Shown piece by piece: positions 1 through 8,572 of a stretch of DNA of 64,000 nt. The notes under the pieces were generated by a model. That model saw only the letters and a program-made list of their open reading frames with translations. It was not told the DNA's origin and ran no database searches. A program made the position numbers and the translations under genes. Position 1 is the first letter of the stretch. Each line of letters opens with the position of its first letter. The stretch is from Streptomyces sp. H27-H5 (GTDB lineage: Bacteria > Actinomycetota > Actinomycetes > Streptomycetales > Streptomycetaceae), in contig NZ_JAPNLK010000028.1 in NCBI RefSeq assembly GCF_026627505.1, forward strand, positions 24,466 through 88,465, given 5' to 3'.

Positions 1-440
1 CAGCCACATCTCCCCACGCCGACTGGCCCGGATGCTCCTGACCAGGCCAGACAACCTCAAGACCGGACACCGCGATCTCCTGGACCGGCTGACCGCCGCC
101 TGCCTCGAGATGACCCACCTGGCCACCGCTGTCAGGACTTTCGCCCCGCTGCTGAAGCCTCGGCCCGAGAACGCCGACGCTCTTGATGACTGGATCACCC
201 AGGTCCGCAAAGCGGACTTGCCGCACCTGCACGCCTTCACCCGGGGCCTCGAGCGAGACCGCGACGCTGTGATCGCCGCGGTCACACTTCCGTACAGCAA
301 CGGACCCACCGAAGGCGTCAACACCAAGACCAAACGGATGGCCCGCCAAATGCACGGACGAGCAGGCTTCACCCTGCTCCGCCACCGCATCCTCCTCGGA
401 TAGCACCACCCTCCGCTACCACCGAATGTGAGACAGAGCC
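1..440 (+). mobile_element. 3' end of an ISL3-family insertion sequence (continues left of window)
   Basis: The block carries the C-terminal part of an ISL3-type transposase followed by a non-coding tail whose outer end, read inwards on the minus strand, is GGCTCTGTCTCACATTCGG. ISL3 elements typically start with GGCTCT-like terminal repeats, so the right boundary is placed at about base 440. Immediately beyond it the RNB ribonuclease reading frame begins, and that frame is cut off by the element. The left end and the 8-bp target duplication expected for this family are outside the window, so the boundary is inferred from one terminus only. Confidence 0.8.
2..403 (+). CDS. ISL3 family transposase, C-terminal fragment (5' end outside window)
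   Basis: The frame is open from base 2, so the gene starts left of the window; the internal ATG at 32 is not a real start. The C-terminal signature NGPTEGVNTKTKRMARQMHG is characteristic of ISL3 transposases and contains the glutamate that completes the DDE catalytic triad, followed by the usual GRAGFTLLRHRILL ending. The enzyme would catalyse cut-and-paste movement of the element. Activity cannot be judged because the two aspartates and the N-terminal zinc-finger/HTH region are not visible. Confidence 0.88.
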   Translation, partial: SHISPRRLARMLLTRPDNLKTGHRDLLDRLTAACLEMTHLATAVRTFAPLLKPRPENADALDDWITQVRKADLPHLHAFTRGLERDRDAVIAAVTLPYSNGPTEGVNTKTKRMARQMHGRAGFTLLRHRILLG

Positions 441-1672
441 AGCAGGGCGGCCTCGACCAGGTTCACGGACTCCCGTTCCACGGTGTTGGCCAGCCGGTTG
501 CCCTCCGCCATCTCGCGGGGGAGCCCCTCCAGCGCGTCGAGCGCCCACGCGGGCGGCGCGACCCCGGCCGCCGCCGCGACGCACAGTTCGCCGGTGTACC
601 GGTCGACGAGCCGGCGCAGGGGAGCGGTGCAGTGCGTGTACGGGGCGGCCACCGCCGCATGCAGCAGCGGGTCCGGGGTCCGCCCGTCGGTGAAGACGGT
701 GTACCCGGCGCCGCGGAGCAGGGTCGTGCACTCCTGGAGGAACGCCGCGTGGTTCGGCAGCCGCGGGTCGAGGGAGCGCACGAGCTCGGCGTACGGGACG
801 TGGTGGGGCCATTCGATCCGCAGGGCCTTCGCCACCCGGTGCAACCGGCCGACCGCCCCGTCGGGGGCGTTCGGGAGGGTGCGCAGGATGCCGGCGCCGG
901 CGGCGAGCATCAGTTCGGCCGCCGCCATGCCGGTCATCAGCGACATCTGGGCGTTCCAGCCGTCCGCCGGCAGCGGGATCCGGTAGGCCGGGGTGTACGC
1001 GCCGTCGTGTTCGACGATCTCCTGGTCGGGCACGGCGAGGGAGATTCCGCCGCGTTCGATCTCCAGGACCTCGCGGCGCACGCCGACGTCCTTGAGCAGG
1101 GCCACGGTCTCCTCCGCCGTACCGGAGTCGATCGCCCGCTGGACGCCGGCGTAGTCGAGCTTGGCGCGGCTGCGGACCAGGGCGCGGCGCACCTCGGTGG
1201 TCTCGACCCGGCCGTCGGCGTCCAGGTCGAACCGCCACAGCAGCGCGGGGGCGTCCCGGTCGGGCAGCAGGCTGGCCGCACCCTCCGAGAGCACCGCCGG
1301 GTGCAGGGGGACGTTCCCGTCGGGGAAGTACAGGGTGGTGACCCGGCGGTGGGCCTCGGCGTCGAGGGCGCCGCCGGGCGTGACGAAGGCCGCGACGTCC
1401 GCGATGGCGTAGTGCACGCGGTACCCGCCGGGCCGCCTCGCCAGGTGCATGGCCTGGTCGAGGTCGAGGGAGGTCGGCGGGTCCAGCGTGAAGAGGGGGA
1501 GGTCGGTGGCGTCGTACGCCGGCAGGCGCGGGTCCCGCGCGACCCGCTCCGCCTCGGCGAGGACCTCGGCGGGGAACTCGCCCGGCACGTCGAGCTTCGT
1601 CCGCAGGTCACGCAGTGCGGCCCGCAGGGCAGCCCCGTCTGCGCCGGTCATGTGCAGGTGACGGCGTGGCAT
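416..1672 (-). pseudogene. RNB-domain ribonuclease, C-terminus truncated by the IS
   Basis: The 418-residue reading frame encodes an RNase II/RNB catalytic domain: an N-terminal segment, then the acidic active-site region TLDPPTSLDLDQAMHL at about residues 62-77, and a C-terminal arginine-rich segment THCTAPLRRLVDRYTGELC typical of the family. Native coding stops after NLVEAALLA; the last residues LSHIRW and the stop are read from the terminal repeat of the insertion sequence. Actinobacterial homologues are usually longer by several dozen residues (recalled, not searched). Because the whole RNB core survives, some 3'-5' exoribonuclease activity is conceivable, but the gene is clearly interrupted. 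Start ATG 1672 leads directly into the conserved sequence. Confidence 0.82.
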
Positions 1673-1774
1673 GGACCGAGCCTATGGCCGGGCGGCCTCG
1701 CCGTCGCGTCGAGCCGTCTACCCTGGCTCGGGGGCCGCACCCCCTGCGCCGTGTCGTACCGAAGGAGAACCACC

Positions 1775-2575
1775 GTGCTCGTGCTGCTGCCGCCCTCCGA
1801 GGGAAAGGCCGCCGGCGGCTCCGGCGCACCGCTGAAGCCGGAGACGTTGTCGCTGCCGGGGCTGGCCGGGGCGCGGGCGGCGGTCCTGGAGGAACTGGTC
1901 GAGCTGTGCGTCGGCGACGAGTTCAAGGCCCGCGAGGTCCTGGGCCTCAGCGAGGGGCTGCGGGGCGAGGTCGCGAAGAACGCCGAGCTGCGGACGGCCG
2001 TCGCGCGACCGGCCGGCGAGATCTACACCGGGGTCCTGTACGACGCGCTCGGCCTGGCCACCCTGCCCGAGCCCGCCGCCCTGGCCGCCGAGCGGTCGCT
2101 GCTGGTCTTCTCCGGGCTGTGGGGCGCGGTCCGGGTCACCGACCGCATCCCGTCGTACCGGTGCTCCATGGGCGTCAAGCTGCCGGGGCTGGGGGCGCTG
2201 GGCGCGTACTGGCGGGAGCCGATGGCGTCGGTGCTGCCGGAGGCCGCCGGGGAGGGGCTGGTGCTGGACCTGCGGTCCTCCGCCTACGCCTCCGCGTGGA
2301 AGCCCAAGGGCGAGGTCGCGGGCCGGACCGCCACGGTGCGGGTGCTGCACGCGCAGATGGTGGACGGCGTGGAGAAGCGGTCGGTGGTGAGCCACTTCAA
2401 CAAGGCCACGAAGGGGCGCCTGGTCCGGGACCTGCTGCTCTCCGGGGCGGCCCCGGCGTCGCCGGCGGAGCTGGTGACGGCCCTGCGGGACCTCGGCTAC
2501 GCGGTGGAGGCCGAGGCTCCCGCGAAGCCGGCGAAGGCGTGGTCCCTCGACGTGGTCGTGACGCAGATCCACTGA
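1775..2575 (+). CDS. yaaA: Peroxide-stress protein YaaA (DUF328 family)
   Basis: The 266-aa protein begins LVLLPPSEGKA, the hallmark N-terminus of the YaaA/DUF328 family, and keeps the family motifs SGLWGAV and DLRSSAYASAW as well as the SHFNKATKG segment near the C-terminus. In E. coli YaaA binds DNA and limits free-iron-driven Fenton damage during hydrogen peroxide stress. The GTG start at 1775 is chosen because AAGGAG lies seven bases upstream (1762-1767); the longer open frame upstream overlaps the RNB gene on the other strand. It is divergent from the RNB gene and stands alone on its strand. Confidence 0.9.
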   Translation: MLVLLPPSEGKAAGGSGAPLKPETLSLPGLAGARAAVLEELVELCVGDEFKAREVLGLSEGLRGEVAKNAELRTAVARPAGEIYTGVLYDALGLATLPEPAALAAERSLLVFSGLWGAVRVTDRIPSYRCSMGVKLPGLGALGAYWREPMASVLPEAAGEGLVLDLRSSAYASAWKPKGEVAGRTATVRVLHAQMVDGVEKRSVVSHFNKATKGRLVRDLLLSGAAPASPAELVTALRDLGYAVEAEAPAKPAKAWSLDVVVTQIH

Positions 2576-2636
2576 GGGACCCGCGATCCGTCGAGGACTC
2601 CGGGGCCGGGCTCCGGGGCGGTCGGGGCCGAGGGCT

Positions 2637-3398
2637 TCAGCGGCCCAGGGGCCAGGCCACGGCCTCCGGGGTCCGGGCGGAGGAGCCCGCGTAGAGGGCG
2701 CAGGCGTCCGTGAGGGTCTCCAGCAGCGTCAGCGGGTCGGGGAGCGGGTGCTCCATGCCGCGCAGCCAGCCGACGGAGAGGTCACCGGGGAGGGCGGCCG
2801 GCGGGACCAGGACGTAGCTGCCCCGGCAGTGCCAGCGCAGGCCCGGGTGCTCGTCCATCGTCTCGGGGTGGCAGTCCAGTTCGCACGGCCACCACTCGTC
2901 CTCGTCCTCCGGGGTGCCCCGGGTGGCGGTGAAGAACAGCATCCGCGCCTGTTCGCCCGTACCGCCGGACTCGGCGACCGGGCCCACCTCGACGCCGGCG
3001 GCCAGCAGGCGGGTCAGCGCGTCGCGGCCGGCCTCCAGCGGGACGTCCAGGACGTCGTGGACCATGCCGGTCGCGGTGATGAAGTTGGCCTGGGGCTCGT
3101 TGCGGGCCCACCGCTCGATCTGCGCGCGGTCGGTGGTCGACTGGGTCTGCCAGGCGAAGGAGACGGGGTGCCGCGCGGGCGTGGGACAGCCGATCCGGTC
3201 GCACGAACACCGGTAGCCGGCGGGATGGGCGGCCGGGGCGATCGGGAGGCCCGCGGCGGCCACGGCCAACAGCAGGGCTTCGCGTTCCTCGCCGGGGTCC
3301 TCCGGAGTGGGTTTCGGCCGGCGGCGCAGCCACTGGGAAATCCTGCTCTGCTCGCCGCGTTGGACGCGGCCGGACTCAGACCCCATCAATCCCCTCAC
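2637..3398 (-). CDS. Bifunctional DNA primase/polymerase (AEP) domain protein
   Basis: About 250 residues matching the N-terminal primase-polymerase domain found alone in many Streptomyces proteins. Visible features are the Cys-containing segment CSCDRIGCPTPARHP at about 64-78, the core TGMVHDVLDVPLEAG at about 110-124 in the place of the catalytic strand, and a C-terminal WHCRGSYVLVPPA motif. The usual DxD metal-binding pair is not obvious (DVLDVP is the nearest), so catalysis is uncertain and the role may be regulatory. GTG 3398 is given as start; ATG 3386, preceded by GAGGGG, is an equally good alternative. It stands as a single gene. Confidence 0.75.
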   Translation of the reverse strand: MRGLMGSESGRVQRGEQSRISQWLRRRPKPTPEDPGEEREALLLAVAAAGLPIAPAAHPAGYRCSCDRIGCPTPARHPVSFAWQTQSTTDRAQIERWARNEPQANFITATGMVHDVLDVPLEAGRDALTRLLAAGVEVGPVAESGGTGEQARMLFFTATRGTPEDEDEWWPCELDCHPETMDEHPGLRWHCRGSYVLVPPAALPGDLSVGWLRGMEHPLPDPLTLLETLTDACALYAGSSARTPEAVAWPLGR

Positions 3399-3542
3399 CT
3401 CACCGTTGCCCCCGGCGGACCCTCACATGGTCCCACCATCCGGGGCCGCGGGTGACCGCACCCCCGAACTCGGGTGGCCCACATAACCATAGAAACCGGC
3501 CATATGTTCTCGGCCCCCTGTCCGGCCCCGGCCGGCCGACTG

Positions 3543-4205
3543 TCAGGCGGTGACTTTTCCCACCCCGCCGACGCCGCCCAGCACCGCGTCCACGAGGGCG
3601 TCCGCGTAGGCGTGCGTGAGCGGCGCCGTCCGCATCAGCCAGCGGTGCGTCAGCGGCCCCACCAGCAGTTCCACGGTCAGCCGCAGATCGGCGTCCGGCG
3701 CGAGCTGCCCCACCTCCCGGGCCGTGCGCAACCGCGCCTCGTACAGGGCGAGCTGGGGCTCCAGCAGCTGCTCGGTCATCCGTGCGCCCAGCTCCGCGTC
3801 GGTGGCGCCGGCGGCGGTCAGGGCGCGCGCGGCCGCCCCGTACTTCTCGTCGTTGAACTCGTCCACCGTCGCCCGCAGGACGTACTTCAGGTCGGCGGCC
3901 AGGTCCCCGGTGTCCGGGAAGCCGGTCCACTCGACGTCCTCCTCCGCCTCGCCGGCCAGCGCGAGCGAGGCGTCCAGCAGCACCGCCGCCTTGGACGGCC
4001 ACCAGCGGTAGATGGTCTGCTTGCCGACCCCCGCGCGGGCGGCGATGGCCTCGATGGTGAGCCGGTTGTAGCCGACCTCCCCGACCAGGTCGAGGGCGGC
4101 GTCCAGGATGGCCCGCCGGGACCGGTCGCTGCGGCGGGCGGCGTCCGGGGCCTTGGGGGTGCGGGCCTTGGCGTCCCGCGGCTCCGCGGCAGGGGTCTCG
4201 TTCAT
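3543..4205 (-). CDS. TetR/AcrR family transcriptional regulator
   Basis: A 220-aa TetR regulator. After a charged N-terminal extension of about 28 residues comes the helix-turn-helix segment AILDAALDLVGEVGYNRLTI followed by AIAARAGVGKQTIYRWWPSK, the classic TetR DNA-binding domain. The C-terminal ligand-binding region is of the TetR_C type seen in actinobacteria. It is divergently transcribed from the dimethylargininase gene with a 130-bp spacer that carries a 13-bp palindrome right next to its own start, so autorepression and control of the neighbour are likely. The ligand cannot be deduced. Confidence 0.92.
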   Translation of the reverse strand: MNETPAAEPRDAKARTPKAPDAARRSDRSRRAILDAALDLVGEVGYNRLTIEAIAARAGVGKQTIYRWWPSKAAVLLDASLALAGEAEEDVEWTGFPDTGDLAADLKYVLRATVDEFNDEKYGAAARALTAAGATDAELGARMTEQLLEPQLALYEARLRTAREVGQLAPDADLRLTVELLVGPLTHRWLMRTAPLTHAYADALVDAVLGGVGGVGKVTA

Positions 4206-4225
4206 ACGGCCAACGTATCAATGCG

Positions 4226-4238
4226 AGACGTTTCGTCT
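4226..4238. promoter_or_regulatory. Palindromic candidate TetR operator
   Basis: AGACG-TTT-CGTCT, a perfect 5-bp inverted repeat with a 3-bp spacer, lies 20 bases upstream of the TetR start and about 100 bases upstream of the divergent dimethylargininase gene. The position fits an autoregulatory operator; no experimental support. Confidence 0.5.
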
Positions 4239-4335
4239 TGTGTTTCGGTCATTGAGCTGAACCACCCGGTCAGTTCACTGCGCGGTCGCCCCGGAGGAGA
4301 GACGATTCACTCCTCATCACCATGAGGAGCCTTCA

Positions 4336-5145
4336 TTGCGCAGAGACGCCACACCCCGGCGATACCTGATGTGCCCGCCCGCGCACTTCAAGGTCACGTA
4401 CTCCATCAACCCGTGGATGGACCCCACGAAACCGGTGGACCTGCCCCTCGCACTGGCCCAGTGGGAGGACCTGAGGGACCGCTACCGCGCCCTCGGCCAC
4501 ACCGTCGAGACCCTCGTGCCCGACCCCGACCTGCCCGACATGGTGTTCGCCGCGAACGGCGCCCTGGTCGTCGACGGCCGGGTCCTCGGAGCCCGGTTCG
4601 CCTACCCGGAACGCACCGCCGAGGCCGAACTCCACCTCGACTGGTTCCGCGCCCACGGCTTCACGGACATCCGCGAGCCGTCCCACGTCAACGAGGGCGA
4701 GGGCGACTTCGCCGTCACCGCCACCTACATCCTGGCCGGCCGGGGCTTCCGCTCCAGCCCCCTCTCGCACGACGAGGCCCAGGAGTTCTTCGGCCGCCCG
4801 GTCATCGGCCTCGACCTGGTGGACCCCCGCTACTACCACCTCGACACGGCCCTGTCCGTCCTGGACGGGGACGAGGTCATGTACTACCCGCAGGCCTTCT
4901 CGCCGGGCAGCCGGGCCGTGCTCCGGCGGCTCTTCCCGGACGCCCTGCTCGTGGAGGACCAGGACGCGGCGGCCTTCGGGCTGAACTCCGTCTCGGACGG
5001 ACTGCACGTGCTGCTCCCGCAGGCCGCGACGGGCCTGCCGGCGCCCCTGCGGGACCGGGGCTTCGAGCCGGTCCCGATGGACCTGGGCGAGCTGCTCAAG
5101 GGCGGCGGCAGCGTGAAGTGCTGCACCCAGGAGCTGCGGATGTAG
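4336..5145 (+). CDS. ddaH: Dimethylargininase (DDAH), arginine-deiminase superfamily
   Basis: The 269-aa protein hydrolyses NG-methylated arginines to citrulline plus methylamines. It shows the superfamily layout: PDMVFAANGALV near residues 67-78 (substrate-binding Asp/Asn), the acidic NEGEGDF loop at 119-125, catalytic His168 in YYHLDTALSVL, and the nucleophile in GGGSVKCCT near the end (Cys262 or Cys263). The TTG start at 4336 is preferred because TGAGGAG lies just upstream at the right spacing; no ATG fits. It is divergent from a TetR regulator. Amidinotransferases share the fold, but the short length and the KCCT ending favour DDAH. Confidence 0.88.
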   Translation: MRRDATPRRYLMCPPAHFKVTYSINPWMDPTKPVDLPLALAQWEDLRDRYRALGHTVETLVPDPDLPDMVFAANGALVVDGRVLGARFAYPERTAEAELHLDWFRAHGFTDIREPSHVNEGEGDFAVTATYILAGRGFRSSPLSHDEAQEFFGRPVIGLDLVDPRYYHLDTALSVLDGDEVMYYPQAFSPGSRAVLRRLFPDALLVEDQDAAAFGLNSVSDGLHVLLPQAATGLPAPLRDRGFEPVPMDLGELLKGGGSVKCCTQELRM

Positions 5146-5190
5146 CGGCCGCCGACGTGGCCGACGACGGGGACGCGGCGGAGGCGGACG

Positions 5191-6210
5191 TCACCGGGCG
5201 GGCGGCGGCCACTCCTGTCCCCAGTCGGCGTCACGCGCCGCCTTGTAGAGGTCACCGTGGCGCTTGGTCACGGTGGCCCGGGTCAGGCCCCCGCCCTCGC
5301 CCGTCCCCTGCGGACCGCACAGCTCCAGCAACACGAGCCCCTTCCGGATCTGCGGCCTCCGCGTGATCCGGGAGGTGGCCGGCGCGACCGGGAAGCGGGT
5401 CGCGGCCACGTACGCGAACTTCTCGTCCTCGTACGGCAGGGAGCCGCCCTTGACCTGACGGTGCAGGGAGGACCGGCTGACCCGGGTCGAGAAGTGACAC
5501 CAGTCCTTGCCGACCTCGATCGGGCAGGTGCCGTCGTGCGGGCAGGGCGCGGCCACCGTCATACCGGCCTCGATCAGCTGCTCGCGGGCCTCGCGCAGGC
5601 GCAGGTACCCGTCCGGGGTGCCCGGCTCGATCAGCACCACCGCCCGACCGGCGCGCGCGGCCTCCGCGACGACGGCCAGACGGGCCGGCGCCGTCAACTC
5701 GCCCAGGACGTACGACACGGTCACCAGGTCGGCGTCGGGCAGGGCGATCCCGGCCCCGATCACGGCCCGCCGCCACTCGGCCGCGCGGAGCGTCGGGGAG
5801 GTGGAGGCCGCCGCGAGTTCCCGGCCCAGGACCAGCGCGGGTTCCGCCCAGTCCAGCACGGTGGTCTCGCGCGGCCCGCCCCAGGTGGCGTCCACGGCCC
5901 AGGTCGCGGCCCCGGTGCCGCCGCCCACGTCGACGTGCGAGGCCGGGACCCACTCCGGGGCCGCCTCGGCCAGCCCGTCCAGCGCGGACCGCACCGCCTC
6001 GAAGGTGGCCGGCATCCGGTACGCCGCGTACGCGGCCACGTCGGAGCGGTCGCGCAGCACGGGCGCGTCGGTCGGGGTGGTGCCCCGGTAGTTGGCGATG
6101 AGCCGCTCCACGGCGGCTCCGGCCTGCTTCGGGGGGAGCCCGTCGAGCAGGCCGCCCAACGCGGACCGGAGGGTTTCGGCGGTGGTGGGTGCGGGGGCGG
6201 AGGCGTTCAC
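5191..6210 (-). CDS. Rsm22-type small-ribosomal-subunit methyltransferase-like protein
   Basis: A 339-aa Rossmann-fold methyltransferase with an SAM-binding glycine motif VDVGGGTG at about 93-100. Four cysteines that are diagnostic of the Rsm22/METTL17 family are present: Cys223, Cys229 and Cys238 in CPHDGTCPIEVGKDWC and Cys298 in LLELCGPQG; in the mitochondrial relatives these hold an iron-sulphur cluster. The family acts on or with the small ribosomal subunit; the bacterial role is poorly defined. The ATG start at 6210 leads directly into conserved sequence. Convergent with the dimethylargininase gene. Confidence 0.85.
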   Translation of the reverse strand: MNASAPAPTTAETLRSALGGLLDGLPPKQAGAAVERLIANYRGTTPTDAPVLRDRSDVAAYAAYRMPATFEAVRSALDGLAEAAPEWVPASHVDVGGGTGAATWAVDATWGGPRETTVLDWAEPALVLGRELAAASTSPTLRAAEWRRAVIGAGIALPDADLVTVSYVLGELTAPARLAVVAEAARAGRAVVLIEPGTPDGYLRLREAREQLIEAGMTVAAPCPHDGTCPIEVGKDWCHFSTRVSRSSLHRQVKGGSLPYEDEKFAYVAATRFPVAPATSRITRRPQIRKGLVLLELCGPQGTGEGGGLTRATVTKRHGDLYKAARDADWGQEWPPPAR

Positions 6211-6249
6211 CCGCGAAGTTTACGGCGCCGCGCGGGACCCGGTGACGCG

Positions 6250-6288
6250 ACGGACGCGCCGCCCCGGGCCCCGGGGCGGCGCGTCCGT
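6250..6288. terminator. Strong hairpin terminator of the MFS gene
   Basis: A perfect 18-bp inverted repeat (6250-6267 with 6271-6288) with a 3-base loop lies 12 bases beyond the stop codon of the exporter gene and between it and the Rsm22 gene. No U-tract is present, as is usual in Streptomyces. Confidence 0.8.
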
Positions 6289-6299
6289 CACGGCAGGAC

Positions 6300-7634
6300 C
6301 TACGCGCGGGTCCGGGCGCCCGCCATCGGCTCCCGGCCGCGCCACGGCCGGCACAGGCCCAGGAAGCAGGCCACCGCGAGCAGGGAACAGGACAACTGCA
6401 CCACCGCCATCGGCACCGCCGTGTCCTCGCCCGCGATCCCGACCAGCGGGGAGGCGATCGCCCCGACCAGGAACGAGGAGGTGCCCAGCAGCGCGGAGGC
6501 CGACCCGGCGGCGTGCGGGGTGCGCATCAGGGCCTGCGCGTTGGTGTTCGGCAGCAGCAGGCCCATCGCGGACATCAGCACGAACAGCGCGACGGCCATC
6601 GGGAGCAGCCCGACCTTCCCGAAGACCCCGGAGGCCATCAGCAGCAGGGCCACCGAGGCGGTGGTGATGATCGCGAGGCCGACGGCGAGGGCCTTGTCGA
6701 GGCTGACCCGGCCCACCAGCAGCTTCCCGTTGATCTGCCCGACGACGATCAGGCCGACCGAGTTGAGGCCGAACAGCAGGCTGAACGCCTGCGGCGAGGC
6801 GCCGTAGATCTCCTGCACCACGAAGGGCGAGGCGGAGATGTAGGAGAAGAGCACCGCGAAGGAGAACCCGCCGGCGAGGGTGTACCCGGCGAAGACCCGG
6901 TCGCCGAGCAGCCCGCGCATGGTGTGCAGCGCCGCGCCGACGCCGCCGGTGTGGCGGCGCTCGGGCGGCAGGGTCTCGCCGAGTCCCCGCCAGACCACGA
7001 GGGTGAGCGCGGCGCCGACGGCGGTCAGGACGACGAAGACGCCGCGCCAGTCGGCGACGCGCAGGATCTGCCCGCCGATGAGCGGGGCGATGATCGGGGC
7101 GACCCCGGATATCAGCATCAGGGTGGAGAAGAACCGGGCCATCTCGACGCCGTCGTACAGGTCGCGGACGACGGCGCGCGCGATGACGATGGCGGCCGCG
7201 CCGGCCAGGCCCTGGAGGAGCCGGAAGCCGATCAGCAGCTCGGTGGTCGGGGCGAGGGCGCAGATCGCGGTGGCGAGGACGTAGACGATCATGCCGATGA
7301 GCAGCGGGCGGCGGCGGCCCCACTTGTCGCTCATCGGGCCGATGACGAGTTGGCCCAGCGCCATGCCGGCCAGGCAGGCGGTCAGGGTGAGCTGGACGGT
7401 GGCGGCCGGACTGTGCAGGGCGTCGGTGACCTGCGGCAGCGCGGGCAGGTACATGTCCATGGACAGCGGGGGCAGGGCCGTCAGCCCGCCCAGGATGAAG
7501 GTGACGAGCAGGCCGGTGCGGCGCGCGGCCTTCAGCGGTGCGGCGTCGCCGGGCGGGACGACCGCGCCGGCGACGGGTACCGAGCCGTGCGGCGACTCCT
7601 CCGAGGGGGCCGTCGAGGGGCCTCTCTCCGACAT
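6300..7634 (-). CDS. Bcr/CflA family multidrug efflux MFS transporter
   Basis: A 444-aa protein with 12 predicted hydrophobic segments. The first helix is followed by the family signature LTALPPLSMDMYLPALPQV, then the MFS loop 2-3 motif GPMSDKWGRRRPLL. This subfamily (DHA1, 12 helices) exports drugs such as bicyclomycin, chloramphenicol or fluoroquinolones with proton antiport; the substrate here is unknown. The ATG at 7634 is preceded by CTGGAG and gives a soluble N-terminus of about 40 residues before helix 1. Divergent from the SDR gene. Confidence 0.9.
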   Translation of the reverse strand: MSERGPSTAPSEESPHGSVPVAGAVVPPGDAAPLKAARRTGLLVTFILGGLTALPPLSMDMYLPALPQVTDALHSPAATVQLTLTACLAGMALGQLVIGPMSDKWGRRRPLLIGMIVYVLATAICALAPTTELLIGFRLLQGLAGAAAIVIARAVVRDLYDGVEMARFFSTLMLISGVAPIIAPLIGGQILRVADWRGVFVVLTAVGAALTLVVWRGLGETLPPERRHTGGVGAALHTMRGLLGDRVFAGYTLAGGFSFAVLFSYISASPFVVQEIYGASPQAFSLLFGLNSVGLIVVGQINGKLLVGRVSLDKALAVGLAIITTASVALLLMASGVFGKVGLLPMAVALFVLMSAMGLLLPNTNAQALMRTPHAAGSASALLGTSSFLVGAIASPLVGIAGEDTAVPMAVVQLSCSLLAVACFLGLCRPWRGREPMAGARTRA

Positions 7635-7742
7635 GCGGAACTCCAGTCTTTTTGTCTTCTTTTCGCACCCCTGAGCGATCCATGCTCTCAGCTGTCGGAA
7701 CGCCCGTGGACCCGTGTCCCGTGTGACGTACCCTGCGGCCCC

Positions 7743-8504
7743 ATGAACGCACGTGGAAAGAAGATCGCCGTGGTGACCGGGGCGGGCTCCGGCATCGGCC
7801 GCTCCGTCGCCCTCGCCCTGGCGGGCGCCGGCTGGTCGGTGGCCGTGGCCGGCCGCCGCCCGGAGCCCCTGGAGGACACCGCGAAGGCGGCCGGCGCCGC
7901 CGCGGACGTGCTGTGCGTACCGACGGACGTCAGTGACCCGGACGAGGTCGGCGCCCTCTTCGCGACGGTACGGGAGCGCCACGGACGGCTCGACCTGCTC
8001 TTCAACAACGCCGGCACCTTCGGCCCGGCAGGCGTCGCGCTGGAGGACATCACCCCCGAGGCCTGGCGGTCCGTCGTCGACGTCAACCTCACCGGATCCT
8101 TCCTCTGCGCCCAGGCCGCCTTCCGGGTGATGAAGGCCCAGGACCCGCAGGGCGGCCGGATCATCAACAACGGCTCCATCTCCGCGCACGTCCCGCGCCC
8201 GCACTCGATCGCCTACACCGCGACCAAGCACGCGATGACCGGCCTGACGAAGTCGCTGTCGCTGGACGGCCGGCCGTACCGCATCGCGTGCGGCCAGATC
8301 GACATCGGCAATGCGGCCACCGAGATGACCGAGCGGATGCGGACCGGCATCCTCCAGGCCAACGGGCGACTCGAAGTGGAACCCGTGATGGACGCCGCCG
8401 ACGTGGCCCGCACGGTCCTGCACATGGCCGAACTGCCCCTGGAGGCGAACGTGCAGTTCGCGACCGTCATGGCGACCGCCATGCCCTACATCGGACGCGG
8501 CTGA
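7743..8504 (+). CDS. Short-chain dehydrogenase/reductase (SDR)
   Basis: A 253-aa classical SDR. The NAD(P)-binding motif TGAGSGIG is at 12-19, NNAG at 88-91, and the catalytic Ser145, Tyr158 and Lys162 (YTATK) are all present. An Arg pair after strand 2 (AGRRPE) favours NADPH over NADH. It oxidises or reduces an alcohol/carbonyl substrate that cannot be identified. It is followed 68 bases later by the PhzF-like gene on the same strand, so the two could be co-transcribed. The ATG at 7743 fits the family start. Confidence 0.9.
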   Translation: MNARGKKIAVVTGAGSGIGRSVALALAGAGWSVAVAGRRPEPLEDTAKAAGAAADVLCVPTDVSDPDEVGALFATVRERHGRLDLLFNNAGTFGPAGVALEDITPEAWRSVVDVNLTGSFLCAQAAFRVMKAQDPQGGRIINNGSISAHVPRPHSIAYTATKHAMTGLTKSLSLDGRPYRIACGQIDIGNAATEMTERMRTGILQANGRLEVEPVMDAADVARTVLHMAELPLEANVQFATVMATAMPYIGRG

Positions 8505-8572
8505 CCCACCGCCACGACCACGCCGGGGGCGCATCCGGGAATGCGCACCCGCCCCCGGAAGTTGAGCCGATC

